Shown: one piece after another, positions 8,074 to 17,776 of the stretch
How positions within the stretch are numbered: the first letter of the stretch is position 1
Layout: every line of letters starts with the position of its first letter
Origin: Lactiplantibacillus pentosus
Lineage (GTDB): Bacteria; Bacillota; Bacilli; Lactobacillales; Lactobacillaceae
Length of the DNA stretch: 64,000 bases
Direction of reading: 5' to 3'
NCBI RefSeq assembly: GCF_003641185.1
Contig: NZ_CP032757.1
Span: forward strand, 2,666,001 to 2,730,000
The notes under the pieces: generated by a model
Databases searched by the model: none
Seen by the model: only the letters and a program-made list of their open reading frames with translations
What the model was told of the DNA's origin: nothing
Program-made: the position numbers and the translations under genes

Positions 8074-8847
8074 TTACAGTCCATACGCCGACTTGAACAA
8101 GCTAGCCGCTAATCCCAGCGCACCGATGCCAATCACAATTTTGAGCAACTGAGCAGGCACATGTCGAACAATGTGTGGTCCAAGACTACCACCAATCAAA
8201 AAGCCGATTCCCAAAGGTATGACATAGTGCCACTTAATTGGCGTCTGCAAGCCATAAACAACGGCCGACACGATGTTCGCAAGTCCCAACGCCAGATTTT
8301 TCTGAGCATTATACACCGCAAATGGCGTATCGCTAATAAACGATAAAATCGACAACATCAGGACGCCACCAGCCGCACCGAAGTAACCGGTGTACGTCCC
8401 CACTAGGAAAATCCCGAGCCAGGCCAATGCCGTGACCCATTTGGGCGTAACGACGACTTCTCCCGGCTGCTTAACGTGAATATGCCGTGGAATCAAAACT
8501 AACACGGCGGCGACTAAAATGAAAAACGGCACCACTTTGGCAAAAGTCGCGGCGGGAATCACAAATAACAAAATGGCGCCGACGATACTGCCAATCAACG
8601 TCAGTGGTAATAAAACTTTGAGCTCGCGGCCGTGCCCTCGTAATTCACGCCGCGACGCTGGTACGGCGCCAAAACTCGTAAAAACTAAGCCAACCGTATT
8701 GGTCACATTGGCCGTCACCGGTGGCAGGCCCAAAGCCAATAGCACCGGATATGAGACCAGCGACGCCAAGCCAGCGGCAGTACTAACGATTCCGGCAACG
8801 ATACCAACAACAATTAAAATAATAATCAATGTGCCATACGCGAACAT
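8074..8847 (-). CDS. TauE/SafE family permease
   Basis: A 257-residue, strongly hydrophobic protein with about eight helices and the internal duplication usual in the TauE/SafE (YfcA-like) family: G-x-V-S-x-x-A-G-x-x-S near residue 25 in the first half and Y-F-G-A-A-G-G-V in the second. Family members export sulfite, sulfoacetate or other small organic anions, but this substrate is unknown. The ATG has AGGGAAC upstream. It diverges from a LysR regulator across 127 bases, the classic arrangement of a regulator and its target, so LysR control is likely. Confidence 0.85.
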   Translation of the reverse strand: MFAYGTLIIILIVVGIVAGIVSTAAGLASLVSYPVLLALGLPPVTANVTNTVGLVFTSFGAVPASRRELRGHGRELKVLLPLTLIGSIVGAILLFVIPAATFAKVVPFFILVAAVLVLIPRHIHVKQPGEVVVTPKWVTALAWLGIFLVGTYTGYFGAAGGVLMLSILSFISDTPFAVYNAQKNLALGLANIVSAVVYGLQTPIKWHYVIPLGIGFLIGGSLGPHIVRHVPAQLLKIVIGIGALGLAASLFKSAYGL

Positions 8848-8895
8848 TTTGCAACGTTCCCTTCTCTCTTAATAGTCCTACCATAGTCACAACGA

Positions 8896-8924
8896 TTAGC
8901 ATAGTCAAATAAACATGTTATAAT
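8896..8924 (+). promoter_or_regulatory. LysR gene promoter
   Basis: TTAGCA (8896-8901), 17-base spacer, TATAAT (8919-8924) with an extended TG two bases before. The same gap must hold the TauE/SafE promoter and probably the LysR operator; no clear T-N11-A palindrome was picked out. Confidence 0.55.
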
Positions 8925-8974
8925 AGCAATTCATAATACTAGTTATCAAAATACTGTTTTATAAGGGATTATCA

Positions 8975-9868
8975 ATGAATATTAAAGAATTGCAATATTA
9001 TCTCGCGCTCACTGAGCTCAAAAGTTTTTCACAAGTCGCCACCCGTTTTCACGTCAGTCAGCCGACCATCACTGCGGCAATTAAACGACTAGAACGTGAA
9101 TTAGGCACTCAGTTACTGATTCGCGCCAATCCACACCTGCCCGTTGAACTCACCACGACCGGGCAGCAAGTCCAACAGCATGCAAAAAAAATACTGGCTG
9201 AGACCCAACTCATGCGTCAAGAAGTCGCCCATACCACCACCGACCAGCTGGTGATTGGGATGCCGCCGATTATCGAAATTAATTATTTTCCGCGCGTCGC
9301 CAGTCAACTTCCGACCACGCTTTTCAACCAAATTCAGCCCGTCAGTCAAGGATCGCTAGCAGCCTTGAAAAGCCTCCAAAACGGACAATTAGACCTGGCC
9401 GTCTTAGCCTATCTCAATGTTTTCGATGCCCCAGCGATTCAACTGACGACATTTGATACGCAAGCGTTTAGTATTATTGTCGCGACGGACGACCCTTTGG
9501 CTCAAGTGGCAACTGTGCACTTTAAAGACTTACGAGAACGACAATTTGTCGCCTTGAAGGACAATTTTGTCCACCGCCAAGCATTTCGCCAATTATGTCG
9601 GCAGCATCATATTCGACCTAACGTAGTCTTCGAATCTAACGAAATCGGTAGTATTTTGAATATGATTCGTAACCACATGGGAATCGCCCTACTCAGTAAT
9701 TCCGTTGCACTACCGATAGGCTTGACCCGCATCACCTTAGCTGATAGTGAGGTACCGACGTTTAATGTCGGGGTCGCTTATCGCCGCGAAATGCAATTTA
9801 GCCCGACTCAGGCGGCGCTTCGCTCTAATTTGATTGCGGCCTTTCAATCGGTGGACTGGTCGGTTTAG
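8975..9868 (+). CDS. LysR-family transcription regulator
   Basis: A 297-residue protein of normal LysR length. The N-terminal helix-turn-helix (about residues 15-45) contains S-F-S-Q-V-A-T-R-F-H-V-S-Q-P-T-I-T-A-A-I, and the rest is a two-lobed substrate-binding-like domain. AAGGGA precedes the ATG. The divergent TauE/SafE permease is the natural target. Effector unknown. Its transcript meets a bidirectional terminator shared with the converging oxidoreductase gene. Confidence 0.92.
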   Translation: MNIKELQYYLALTELKSFSQVATRFHVSQPTITAAIKRLERELGTQLLIRANPHLPVELTTTGQQVQQHAKKILAETQLMRQEVAHTTTDQLVIGMPPIIEINYFPRVASQLPTTLFNQIQPVSQGSLAALKSLQNGQLDLAVLAYLNVFDAPAIQLTTFDTQAFSIIVATDDPLAQVATVHFKDLRERQFVALKDNFVHRQAFRQLCRQHHIRPNVVFESNEIGSILNMIRNHMGIALLSNSVALPIGLTRITLADSEVPTFNVGVAYRREMQFSPTQAALRSNLIAAFQSVDWSV

Positions 9869-9891
9869 GTTTGAGGTGACGATGCAACAAT

Positions 9892-9945
9892 CAAAAAACT
9901 CACGATCATCCGACAAAATCCATCGTCGTATGACCGTGAGTTTTC
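9892..9945. terminator. Bidirectional terminator between converging genes
   Basis: AAAACTCACG / CGTGAGTTTT with further inner pairing (ATCAT/ATGAC, CGAC/GTCG). A run on the left and T run on the right let it serve both the LysR gene (plus) and the oxidoreductase (minus). Confidence 0.85.
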
Positions 9946-9960
9946 TTAGTTATCATGACA

Positions 9961-10608
9961 TTACTTAGCAGCTTGTTGCACGGCGGTTTCAATTGGCGTC
10001 GTTCCGTTGATTAACGCAATCGTTTGACCAATCGTTGCGGGTGTCCGCAAGGCTTGCACGGTGAAGGTCGCAACGTCATCACGAGTAATTTCGCCGCCCA
10101 CTTCCGGATTGACCGTTACTTGACCAGTTCCAGCGTCGTTCAACAACGTTCCTGGTTGCAGGATCGTATAGTCCAGCTGAGTGCGCGTCTTCAACCATTC
10201 GTCGGCATAATACTTTGCGACATAGTAAGGTTGTAATGCACGTGGCCACCGACTGCGGTCTGGGGTAAACTCGGCGCTAATAATGACGTAACGTTTAACA
10301 CCGGCGATTTCGGCCGCTTCCATCGACTTGACGGCACCGTCCAAATCAATCATCAGCGTCATATCGTAACCAGTCTGACCACCAGAACCAGCAGAAAAGA
10401 CGATGGCGTCCATCCCTTTGAAAGCCAAGGCTAAGTCTTCAGGCTGAGCCATCAAATTGAACTGGACGGGTTCAGCACCCGCATCTTCAAAGGCTTCCGC
10501 CTGTTCAGGTTGTCGAATACCGGCGTAGACTTGATCGCCTTGAGCCACCAATTTTGAGACGATTTTTTTACCAATCTGACCATGGGCACCAATTACAAAG
10601 ACTTTCAT
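9961..10608 (-). CDS. Atypical SDR, NAD(P)-binding oxidoreductase
   Basis: A 215-residue Rossmann protein starting M-K-V-F-V-I-G-A-H-G-Q-I-G, the G-x-x-G-x-x-G dinucleotide motif of the atypical short-chain dehydrogenases (YwnB/NmrA-like). S-A-E-F near residue 111 and Y-V-A-K-Y-Y around 128 stand where the family keeps its Ser and Y-x-x-x-K region. Such proteins act as flavin or quinone reductases or as redox sensors; the substrate here is unknown. The ribosome site AGGAGTGA is near-perfect. Monocistronic. Confidence 0.85.
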   Translation of the reverse strand: MKVFVIGAHGQIGKKIVSKLVAQGDQVYAGIRQPEQAEAFEDAGAEPVQFNLMAQPEDLALAFKGMDAIVFSAGSGGQTGYDMTLMIDLDGAVKSMEAAEIAGVKRYVIISAEFTPDRSRWPRALQPYYVAKYYADEWLKTRTQLDYTILQPGTLLNDAGTGQVTVNPEVGGEITRDDVATFTVQALRTPATIGQTIALINGTTPIETAVQQAAK

Positions 10609-10710
10609 CGAGTCACTCCTATCATCATTATCAATTCACTGACATCAGTTCATTATATAAGTTCTATTATAAAACTTACCCCGTCAAAAAAGAATTATTG
10701 TGTTCCTGAT

Positions 10711-10739
10711 TTGTCCAGGTTAATGAATTGGCTTATAAT
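10711..10739 (+). promoter_or_regulatory. Promoter of the GNAT gene
   Basis: TTGTCC at 10711-10716, 17-base spacer and TATAAT at 10734-10739, about 30 bases before the start codon. Confidence 0.65.
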
Positions 10740-10769
10740 GTGTGCATCTAAACGAGAGTAGTGATTCTT

Positions 10770-11294
10770 ATGTCAAAATACATTCGTCAAGCCACCGGTG
10801 CAGATTTATCAGCCATGATGGCGATTATTGAGCAAGCCAAAACGGCCCTAGCCGCTGACCAGATTCCTCAGTGGCAAGATGGCTATCCCCAAACAGTGGA
10901 CCTTCAAGCGGATATTGATGCCAAACTCGCATGGGTCTTGATCGTCGATGGCCAAATTGCCGGAACTGCAACGCTACTGACCACACCGGACCCCAACTAT
11001 GCTCAGATCAGCGATGGCTCCTGGAAAGAAACGACTCATCATCGTTACACTTCAATCCATCGCATCGCCATCGCAAATGGCTACCATGGCCAGCATTTAG
11101 CCGATTTTTATTTCAGTAATTTAATGACCATCAGCTATCAACTCGGTTTTCACCAAATCCGCATCGACACCCACCTGTCAAACAAGCGGATGCAACACGT
11201 TATCACCAAAGCTGGCTTTGACTACCGCGGCGTGATTTACATTGATCATCAACCAGATGAGGCGCGGAATGCTTATCAAATTCTGTTACCGTGA
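10770..11294 (+). CDS. GNAT-family N-acetyltransferase
   Basis: A 174-residue acetyltransferase fold. The central strand-loop-helix reads S-I-H-R-I-A-I-A-N-G-Y-H-G-Q-H, a version of the acetyl-CoA pyrophosphate loop (usual Q/R-x-x-G-x-G/A), followed by R-I-D-T-H and N-K-R-M-Q, typical of the C-terminal half. I take ATG 10770, spaced suitably from GAGAG, rather than the in-frame GTG at 10761. Substrate unknown; relatives acetylate amino acids or small amines. Single gene with its own promoter and terminator. Confidence 0.85.
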   Translation: MSKYIRQATGADLSAMMAIIEQAKTALAADQIPQWQDGYPQTVDLQADIDAKLAWVLIVDGQIAGTATLLTTPDPNYAQISDGSWKETTHHRYTSIHRIAIANGYHGQHLADFYFSNLMTISYQLGFHQIRIDTHLSNKRMQHVITKAGFDYRGVIYIDHQPDEARNAYQILLP

Positions 11295-11350
11295 TCCTCT
11301 TTCCTGGGCGGGTGTAAGCATTTCTAAAATATCATTAATTCTAGCCCAAT

Positions 11351-11398
11351 AAAAGATAAATAGACCCGGAATCAAGATTCCGGGTCTATTTATCTTTT
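11351..11398. terminator. Perfect bidirectional terminator
   Basis: 22 perfectly paired bases (arms 11351-11372 and 11377-11398) around a four-base loop, with A and T runs built into the stem ends. It separates the GNAT gene from the converging rhamnoside islet. Confidence 0.92.
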
Positions 11399-11436
11399 AG
11401 AAAAGCATCCCCTTACAATTTGCCACTTAACCTGAT

Positions 11437-12726
11437 TTATTCAGCATCAATGCCATACTTTTTCTGAGTTCTCCCCATTACCACACCAATAATCGCATAA
11501 ATAATGACGACAACTGAAAATACCCACATTGTTGTTATAATACGGCCAGGCATAACTAATGACGGCGTTACAATCGCAAACAGGGCACACAAGAGTCGCG
11601 ATGTTCCGTTGACAATTCCTTGGATAGAAGATCTTACCCCCATTGGAAATGATTCCTGTGTCCAAACTTTATACATTGCTTCGCCGGCAAGCGACGCACC
11701 AACTTGATAAGAAAATTGGGCCAAAATAATACCGATGACAGCTGTTCCAAAAAATCCTAACAAGATGAAAGATGCAAAAGTAATAATTGCTCCAACAATA
11801 AATGAACTCATACGTGACTTATTGTTAGAAGAAACCTTCGAGAAGAAGGCAATCACACCCATTACGCAGAATGATATTACTAGCCCTGCCCCAGTAGCCA
11901 GGCTTTGCGAAGCATTTGCTTTACGTAACATAAACGTTCCAAATTGTCCCCATGTATTGGCAAGCAAGTTCCATAAACAATAATATGAAATAATCATAAT
12001 AAAGAATTTCATATATTTTCCCTTACCTTGGTGAAATAAAACGTTAATAACAGATGCATTGTTAGCTTTTGACTCATCTTTATTTTCCAAGTCCATCTTG
12101 GCCCAGTATTCATTACCTAATGCATGAAATTTTTTAAATGTTGGAGACTCTAGCCGCCAGAGCCAGGCAAAGAAAGCAATCACTGTCAAAACGCCAAAGA
12201 CAATTCGTGCGCCCATAGCCCCACTAACTTTAGAAACGATAAAAGCTGCTACCGAAGAGACAAAGGTTCCGAGCTGCCAGAAAATCTGTGTGTAGGAAAC
12301 TAACTTATTATTCACCGATTTATCTGGTGCATCCCGTGAAATCACCGCTAAAGAAACTGGAAGATCTATCCCAGAAGTTATCCCAGCAATTCCAATCCCA
12401 ACAACAAGCATTGCAAAGTTAGTAGAAAATACACAAATAAGGGTTCCCAATCCATAAAACAAATTAATCCAATTAAACGTTTTAATTAAGCCAACATGTT
12501 CAGCAATTCTTCCACCAAATAAAGAGCCAAATCCAATCATTAAAGTCAAAACACCTGAAATTGTCCCTGCTTGACTATTTGAGAGTTGCAATCCATCCTG
12601 CCATACAGCTAATGTTGTTGATAAGCCAATAATAATTCCGGATCCAAGCATTGAACCGACTCCTGCGGCAGTTGCCAACGGACGGTACTTCTTTACGAGT
12701 TCGTTCTCATTAAGTTTTGTATCCAT
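11437..12726 (-). CDS. MFS transporter of the rhamnoside islet
   Basis: A 429-residue protein with about twelve helices and the MFS loop G-G-R-I-A-E-H-V-G between helices 2 and 3; the N-terminal half also holds G-I-A-G-I-T-S-G-I-D-L-P-V-S. It lies 25 bases downstream of the intact rhamnosidase gene on the same strand, with GGAGAAAA before the ATG, so it is the last gene of that transcript. By position it should import rhamnosides, or rhamnose or the aglycone after cleavage (inference). Codon use is more AT-rich than in the genes on either side of the islet. Confidence 0.88.
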   Translation of the reverse strand: MDTKLNENELVKKYRPLATAAGVGSMLGSGIIIGLSTTLAVWQDGLQLSNSQAGTISGVLTLMIGFGSLFGGRIAEHVGLIKTFNWINLFYGLGTLICVFSTNFAMLVVGIGIAGITSGIDLPVSLAVISRDAPDKSVNNKLVSYTQIFWQLGTFVSSVAAFIVSKVSGAMGARIVFGVLTVIAFFAWLWRLESPTFKKFHALGNEYWAKMDLENKDESKANNASVINVLFHQGKGKYMKFFIMIISYYCLWNLLANTWGQFGTFMLRKANASQSLATGAGLVISFCVMGVIAFFSKVSSNNKSRMSSFIVGAIITFASFILLGFFGTAVIGIILAQFSYQVGASLAGEAMYKVWTQESFPMGVRSSIQGIVNGTSRLLCALFAIVTPSLVMPGRIITTMWVFSVVVIIYAIIGVVMGRTQKKYGIDAE

Positions 12727-12751
12727 GATTTTTCTCCTGTAATTAGGTAAA

Positions 12752-15445
12752 TTATCCTAATTGATATTCAAAATTGTAAGTTCCACCTGTAACTGTTATC
12801 ACAACAGCATCGGCTCCAAATACTGTCAACGAACGCTCAGAGTCTGGTCCAAGCGGATATTTTTCGCCCATAAATTCAGTTGTTGATTTGTCAGTCAATC
12901 CCACAATCATTTTCGGATATTTCATTTGTAATTTATTTAACAAATCTTTCTTATCCGCTGGCGTCGGCAACACAATAATTGCTTCTGTATTGTCAGGAAC
13001 AATCGTATCCATTTGGAATTGGTAACCTTTACGTGTCCATGTATTCTGTATCAATCCATTCTCACTGTTGAATTGGATTGCAACATGATTCACTTTGTTA
13101 TTTTTGGGAAGTACTGGATAAATTATACTTTCTTTATAACCAGGTTTGCGCAACCGAATACCACCTAGATAGCGATACAAAAAATTACCAATTGCACCAT
13201 ATGCATAATGATTAAGTGAATTCATTCCATCCGGATTCATCGTGTAGTCATCCATGACAGAATTCCAACGTTCCCAAATCGTTGTTCCATCATGGTTTAC
13301 TTGATATAGCCAAGAAGGATAATCTTCATTGAAAAGTAACTTAAATGCAAGATCCTGATAGCCATTATCTGCAAGAACTTCGCATACATATGGCGTTCCA
13401 AGAAACCCTGTCACAATATGATCATTATTGTTGTAAATCATGTTAACCAAATTTTGGATGGCTACTTGTTTTGCTTGTCCGTCTAGAAGATTAAATTTAA
13501 GCGCTAATGTGTTTGCAGTTTGAGTATTTGAAACCAGTGTATAGTTAGCATCTAAAAAGTGTGACTGAAATGCCTCAACAATCTTTTCATAGGCGCTGTG
13601 ATAGAACAAGTAATCGCTCATATTCCCCAACACCTTGGCTGCTGAAGCTAAGACTCGTGTCGATTCAGCGAAAAAAGCTGTGGCAACCAATGCTGTGCTT
13701 GTCGCACCAAAAACAGGATCGGCTCCTTTATGCGGTGAGTCAAGTGCCAACCAATCACCCAGTTGAATATCCGTGTCCCATAAATATGGGTTATCACCAC
13801 GACTCATCATGTAATCTACCCATGACTTCATACTGTCATATTGGTTAACTAAGATTTCCTTATCGTCATAAATTTTATATAATGTCCAAGGAACAAAAGT
13901 AGCAACATCGCCCCAACCGGTTGTTGTATTCATCTGACCATCACTTAGCATTCCTTTTAGCACATCCGGAACAACTAATGGTACTGCACCACCTTGATCA
14001 GCTTGGTCTAAGGCAACATCTTTAAGCCACTTTTTGAAGAAGCCCTGAGTATTAACTAAAAAGCTCGCCGTTGGGGCAAAGATTTGCGCATCGCCTGTCC
14101 ATCCCAAACGTTCATCGCGTTGTGGACAATCAGTTGGAATATCAAAGAAATTTGCTTTCAAAGACCACTCGATATTTTTTTCTAATCGATTTAATTTTTC
14201 ATTATCAGTTTTGAAACTGCCTGTAACTTGCATCTTTGATGAAAGAACAATTCCTTCAACATCTTCAGAATTCAGTTCGTAACCGAGCCCCTTAATTTGT
14301 ACATAGCGAAACCCATGATAAGTAAAATGGGGCTCGATTACTTCTGTATCATCATCTAAGAGATACGTATCCATTGCCTTCGCATTCCGAAGATTATCTG
14401 TGTAAAAATCTTTATGTTTGACCATAATCTCAGCGTAGCGAGTTATCACTTTCTGTCCCTTATTGCCATGGACTTTCACACGAACCCAACCAACCATGTT
14501 TTGCCCCATATCCAAAATAGTCTCGTTTGGAGTAGATTTTAAGACTTTTTGAGGATGAAGCGTTGTAATTTGGTGCACGCTCGGGCCTTCTTGTGGGACT
14601 AACTTTTTATTTGGGTAGTTGATAACGGTCATTTCACCGTTTCCGATAATGGCATTTCGGACGCGATAGTCTATTGTCTCACCATTATAAATATCCGCAG
14701 ACTGAATTGGATTATCAAAAAACTTCCAATTTTCATTCGTGCCAATAGTTACTTTTTCTCCATTGATATATTCAATCTGTAACTGAGCCAATAAAGCTGT
14801 TCGATGACCAAATTTGTCCTTGCTTTGATCCCAACCGTAATAACCTGTGAACCAACCATCTGCCACTAACACTTGAATCTCATTCTCATTTTGCAATAAG
14901 TTTGTAATGTCATATTGTTGGTATTGAAGACGATGATTGTAGTCAGTAAAACCGGGGCGAAAATAATCGTTGCCAACCCGGTTACCATTCAAACTGGCTT
15001 GGTAAACACCTTGAGCCGTAATGTAAAGGCGAGCCTTTTCGATTGGAGCAGTTGTTTTGAAATTATATTTAGTTAGAAACGGATGATCTGGATTATTTTG
15101 CTTCTTGGGTCGAATCCATTTAGCGGACCATTCAACAACTGGTAATTCGAATGTATGAACAGTCGACCATTCGGACAGTTCATCTTTATTATTTAAAGAC
15201 CGAACTCTCACATAATACTTTGTGTTCCAGTCAAGCATTTTATCTTTCAGTACAAACTTGGTATTAGAAGTAAACTTTTCGATATTTAAGACAAGTGTCG
15301 TAAAGTCGCTATCAGTAGAAATTTCTAAAAAGTAGCGCTTCTGCTTACCACTGATTAACTTCCAAGTAAAAGTTACCGGATAAGTAACCGTAATTGGTGT
15401 TCTCTGATTATTAACACGTAAACCATAAACACGATATTTAGTCAT
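12752..15445 (-). CDS. Alpha-L-rhamnosidase, GH78
   Basis: An intracellular-type 897-residue enzyme (no signal peptide) releasing L-rhamnose from rhamnosides such as plant flavonoid glycosides. N-terminal beta domains cover roughly residues 1-370 and the (alpha/alpha)6 catalytic barrel follows. The GH78 signature T-D-C-P-Q-R-D-E-R-L-G-W-T-G-D lies near residue 440 with the acidic cluster of the active site, and T-I-W-E-R-W-N near residue 722 supplies the other catalytic glutamate region. I use ATG 15445, preceded by GGAAGGTG, over an in-frame TTG at 15460. The ATG overlaps the stop codon of the broken rhamnosidase upstream (ATGA), so the two were translationally coupled. Confidence 0.93.
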   Translation of the reverse strand: MTKYRVYGLRVNNQRTPITVTYPVTFTWKLISGKQKRYFLEISTDSDFTTLVLNIEKFTSNTKFVLKDKMLDWNTKYYVRVRSLNNKDELSEWSTVHTFELPVVEWSAKWIRPKKQNNPDHPFLTKYNFKTTAPIEKARLYITAQGVYQASLNGNRVGNDYFRPGFTDYNHRLQYQQYDITNLLQNENEIQVLVADGWFTGYYGWDQSKDKFGHRTALLAQLQIEYINGEKVTIGTNENWKFFDNPIQSADIYNGETIDYRVRNAIIGNGEMTVINYPNKKLVPQEGPSVHQITTLHPQKVLKSTPNETILDMGQNMVGWVRVKVHGNKGQKVITRYAEIMVKHKDFYTDNLRNAKAMDTYLLDDDTEVIEPHFTYHGFRYVQIKGLGYELNSEDVEGIVLSSKMQVTGSFKTDNEKLNRLEKNIEWSLKANFFDIPTDCPQRDERLGWTGDAQIFAPTASFLVNTQGFFKKWLKDVALDQADQGGAVPLVVPDVLKGMLSDGQMNTTTGWGDVATFVPWTLYKIYDDKEILVNQYDSMKSWVDYMMSRGDNPYLWDTDIQLGDWLALDSPHKGADPVFGATSTALVATAFFAESTRVLASAAKVLGNMSDYLFYHSAYEKIVEAFQSHFLDANYTLVSNTQTANTLALKFNLLDGQAKQVAIQNLVNMIYNNNDHIVTGFLGTPYVCEVLADNGYQDLAFKLLFNEDYPSWLYQVNHDGTTIWERWNSVMDDYTMNPDGMNSLNHYAYGAIGNFLYRYLGGIRLRKPGYKESIIYPVLPKNNKVNHVAIQFNSENGLIQNTWTRKGYQFQMDTIVPDNTEAIIVLPTPADKKDLLNKLQMKYPKMIVGLTDKSTTEFMGEKYPLGPDSERSLTVFGADAVVITVTGGTYNFEYQLG

Positions 15446-17496
15446 TTTTTCACCTTCCAATTATTATTTTCATTAATTGATAATTCGATTGTTTCATTAG
15501 CGGGAATCGTCATTTTACGGTCGCTCAACTTTAAAACACCACCAGGCCTTGTTGCGGTTATGTTTAAAGTACCCTCGTGTACTGACATCTCAACCTTGTC
15601 TCCACTGGTACTAAGCGGAAAAGTACAGTCAAAATCATTAAGTAATTTTAATTGTGGATTGATTTCATATGTCCCATATCCTGGTGCTGTCGGCCGCAAA
15701 CCAACTAAATATCTTCCAATCAAGTAAATAGGACTTGAACCCCATGCATGACATAAACTCTTACCATATTTGTCATCATACATCTCATAGCGTGCACTTC
15801 CTTGCTTGGTTGGATCAAATTGTTCCCAAAAAGTCGTTGCACCATTAGCCAACATTCCACCCCAATATGATTTAATTTCATCTAGGACATACTTATATTT
15901 ACCAATTTGGGCGAGTGCCTCCAATTCCCAAAACTTGAAATACGGTGTCTTAATTGGCTCAATTCTATCGTTACGCAACACACTTCTAACTATTTCATTT
16001 GCACGATTTTGTCCCACATAGCCAAATAAAATTGCAAAAATATTCGCGTGACGACTCACATGCTTCATCCCAGATTCATAGCTGTCAATGTAAGCATGCT
16101 TTGTAGCATTCCAGAAATAATGATCAATATTTTGGCGAAGATCATGATATTTTTTTTGATAAAAAGTATCATCTTTACCCAGAAGTTTTGAGATATAAAC
16201 CATACTTTGGAGGGCACGTGCCAATAACATCTGTTCTGCACATAACGTTCCATTGCGATCTATATCGGCCCAGTCAATATAGATCCAATCTCCTTTACGT
16301 CCATAGATAAAGCCCAAATCATTTGTTTGCTCTAAAGAATAATCCATTAAACGTTTCATCTTTTGATAAATATTATTAACAAAGTTCTTATCTGCAAACG
16401 TTTCATAGTAAAGTTCAATACTAATCAACCAATACAGTGAGTAATCAACAATCGTATCTAGATGTTGTTTAATATCTAATTCGCCACGTACTCCTAAAAT
16501 TGTTCTCTCAACAATCTCCTTATCGAAAAAATCATATCGATTCATGAAGTAGCATTGATACGCATCCCCAGCCCAAACCCATCGATCTCTTTTCACGCCA
16601 TCGATGAAGAAGACACCTGAACAAAGCCTAAGTGTTCTATCTGCGATTTTCCAAATCTGGCTCAATTCATTGTCCGATGATTTAAAGTTACCAATTTGTG
16701 GAAAATCAACATATTCAAAATTCACACTTAATTGTCCGATTTTTTTCAGATTGGAAACATCCGGCACATATATATACCTGAAAGCACGTAATTTTGTAAC
16801 GAAAGTTTTTGTTTCTGGATAATATTGCCCCAAAGGATCTTTCTCTTTTTTTAAAGTATGCTTGAGATATGTTCCAAGTACATCAAGCGCTTCAGTTCAG
16901 CTTTCACCATATGACAGAGTAATCTGTTGAAAATTATTGTTGAACTTAAATAAAGTTTGGGCAGTAATATCATGACCAAAATCATATAATGTTCCTCCAT
17001 CAATGATTTCAATTTTTGACGCCATAAGTCTTCTCTGAGAATATTCAAACTTCATTGGGTTCTGATTGGCATGCGTAAAATACTTGCTCGTCCCTACCGA
17101 AACGTCAGAGCCCAGAAAATTAGAAGCGACCCATTCTTCATCACTAAATATTTGATTGCCCTCTACCAAAACTGTCGGCAATCCCTGCATATTACTAACA
17201 AACACCTGGATACGGATGTGACCGATTGGGCTTTCAATTTTAGTATCTAACGGAAATTTAGACTCATGCTCATCTGAACCTAAATTCGTAATTTTTACAT
17301 ATCCTTTGCCCTTCGCATGAACAATGAATGTTTGCTTGTGGGTAACTTCATAATCTCGCTTAAAGTAAACATTATGGTTCCAATTAGAAGTATACCAATA
17401 TGCCGGCCAAGTCATTCCACGCTCTTCACGATCAAAGTTTTGTTTCATTGCATGATAAATTTCAAAATCACCATGATACCAAATCCATTTCGACAT
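15442..17496 (-). pseudogene. Second alpha-L-rhamnosidase gene interrupted by one in-frame TGA
   Basis: Starting at ATG 17496 (GAGAGGAAG upstream) the frame runs 199 codons, meets TGA at 16897-16899, and continues in the same frame without another stop to 15442, 684 codons in all. No frameshift is needed. Sequence around the stop reads Y-G-E-S-[stop]-T-E-A-L-D, where GH78 relatives continue without break. The downstream part has the catalytic-region motif F-I-D-G-V-K-R-D-R-W-V-W-A-G-D near codon 299, typical of the shorter rhamnosidase class. The TGA removes the whole catalytic barrel unless read through or restarted (a weak TTG lies at 16833). It heads the minus-strand operon, so polarity on the genes below is possible. 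Either a recent nonsense mutation or a sequencing error. Confidence 0.85.
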
Positions 17497-17532
17497 TTAT
17501 TTTCTTCCTCTCTGCATATCAACGCCGCCTGT

Positions 17533-17546
17533 TGAAAAGGCTTACA
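17533..17546 (-). promoter_or_regulatory. cre-like site upstream of the rhamnosidase operon
   Basis: TGAAAAGGCTTACA matches the CcpA box T-G-N-A-A-N-C-G-N-W-N-N-C-A at all fixed positions but one (G for C). It is 37 bases upstream of the first rhamnosidase codon. A weaker cre-like stretch lies around 17567-17580. The 280-base gap between the operon and the AraC gene must also hold both promoters and the AraC operator; none stands out clearly. Confidence 0.4.
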
Positions 17547-17776
17547 AGTTTGCTATGTGTTTATTAAACCGCTTTCCAATACATGTAACAATATCATTTC
17601 TCCACGTAACACTGTTAAAAATACAGATTATGTCATAGGCTGGAAAGTAATTCTCAACTTTTCTATAACGTCAGTAACATCAACAAATTGAAAATGTGGA
17701 TATTAAAAGTTCAGTGTTTTAGGCGTTCATTTATTAGATTTATTATGAGAGAATGATGCTGATTGGAGATGGTAAA

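Noticed and set aside
16897..16899. TGA read as selenocysteine in the rhamnosidase
   Set aside because: GH78 enzymes have no selenocysteine, no SECIS-like hairpin follows directly, and lactobacilli are not known to use selenocysteine.
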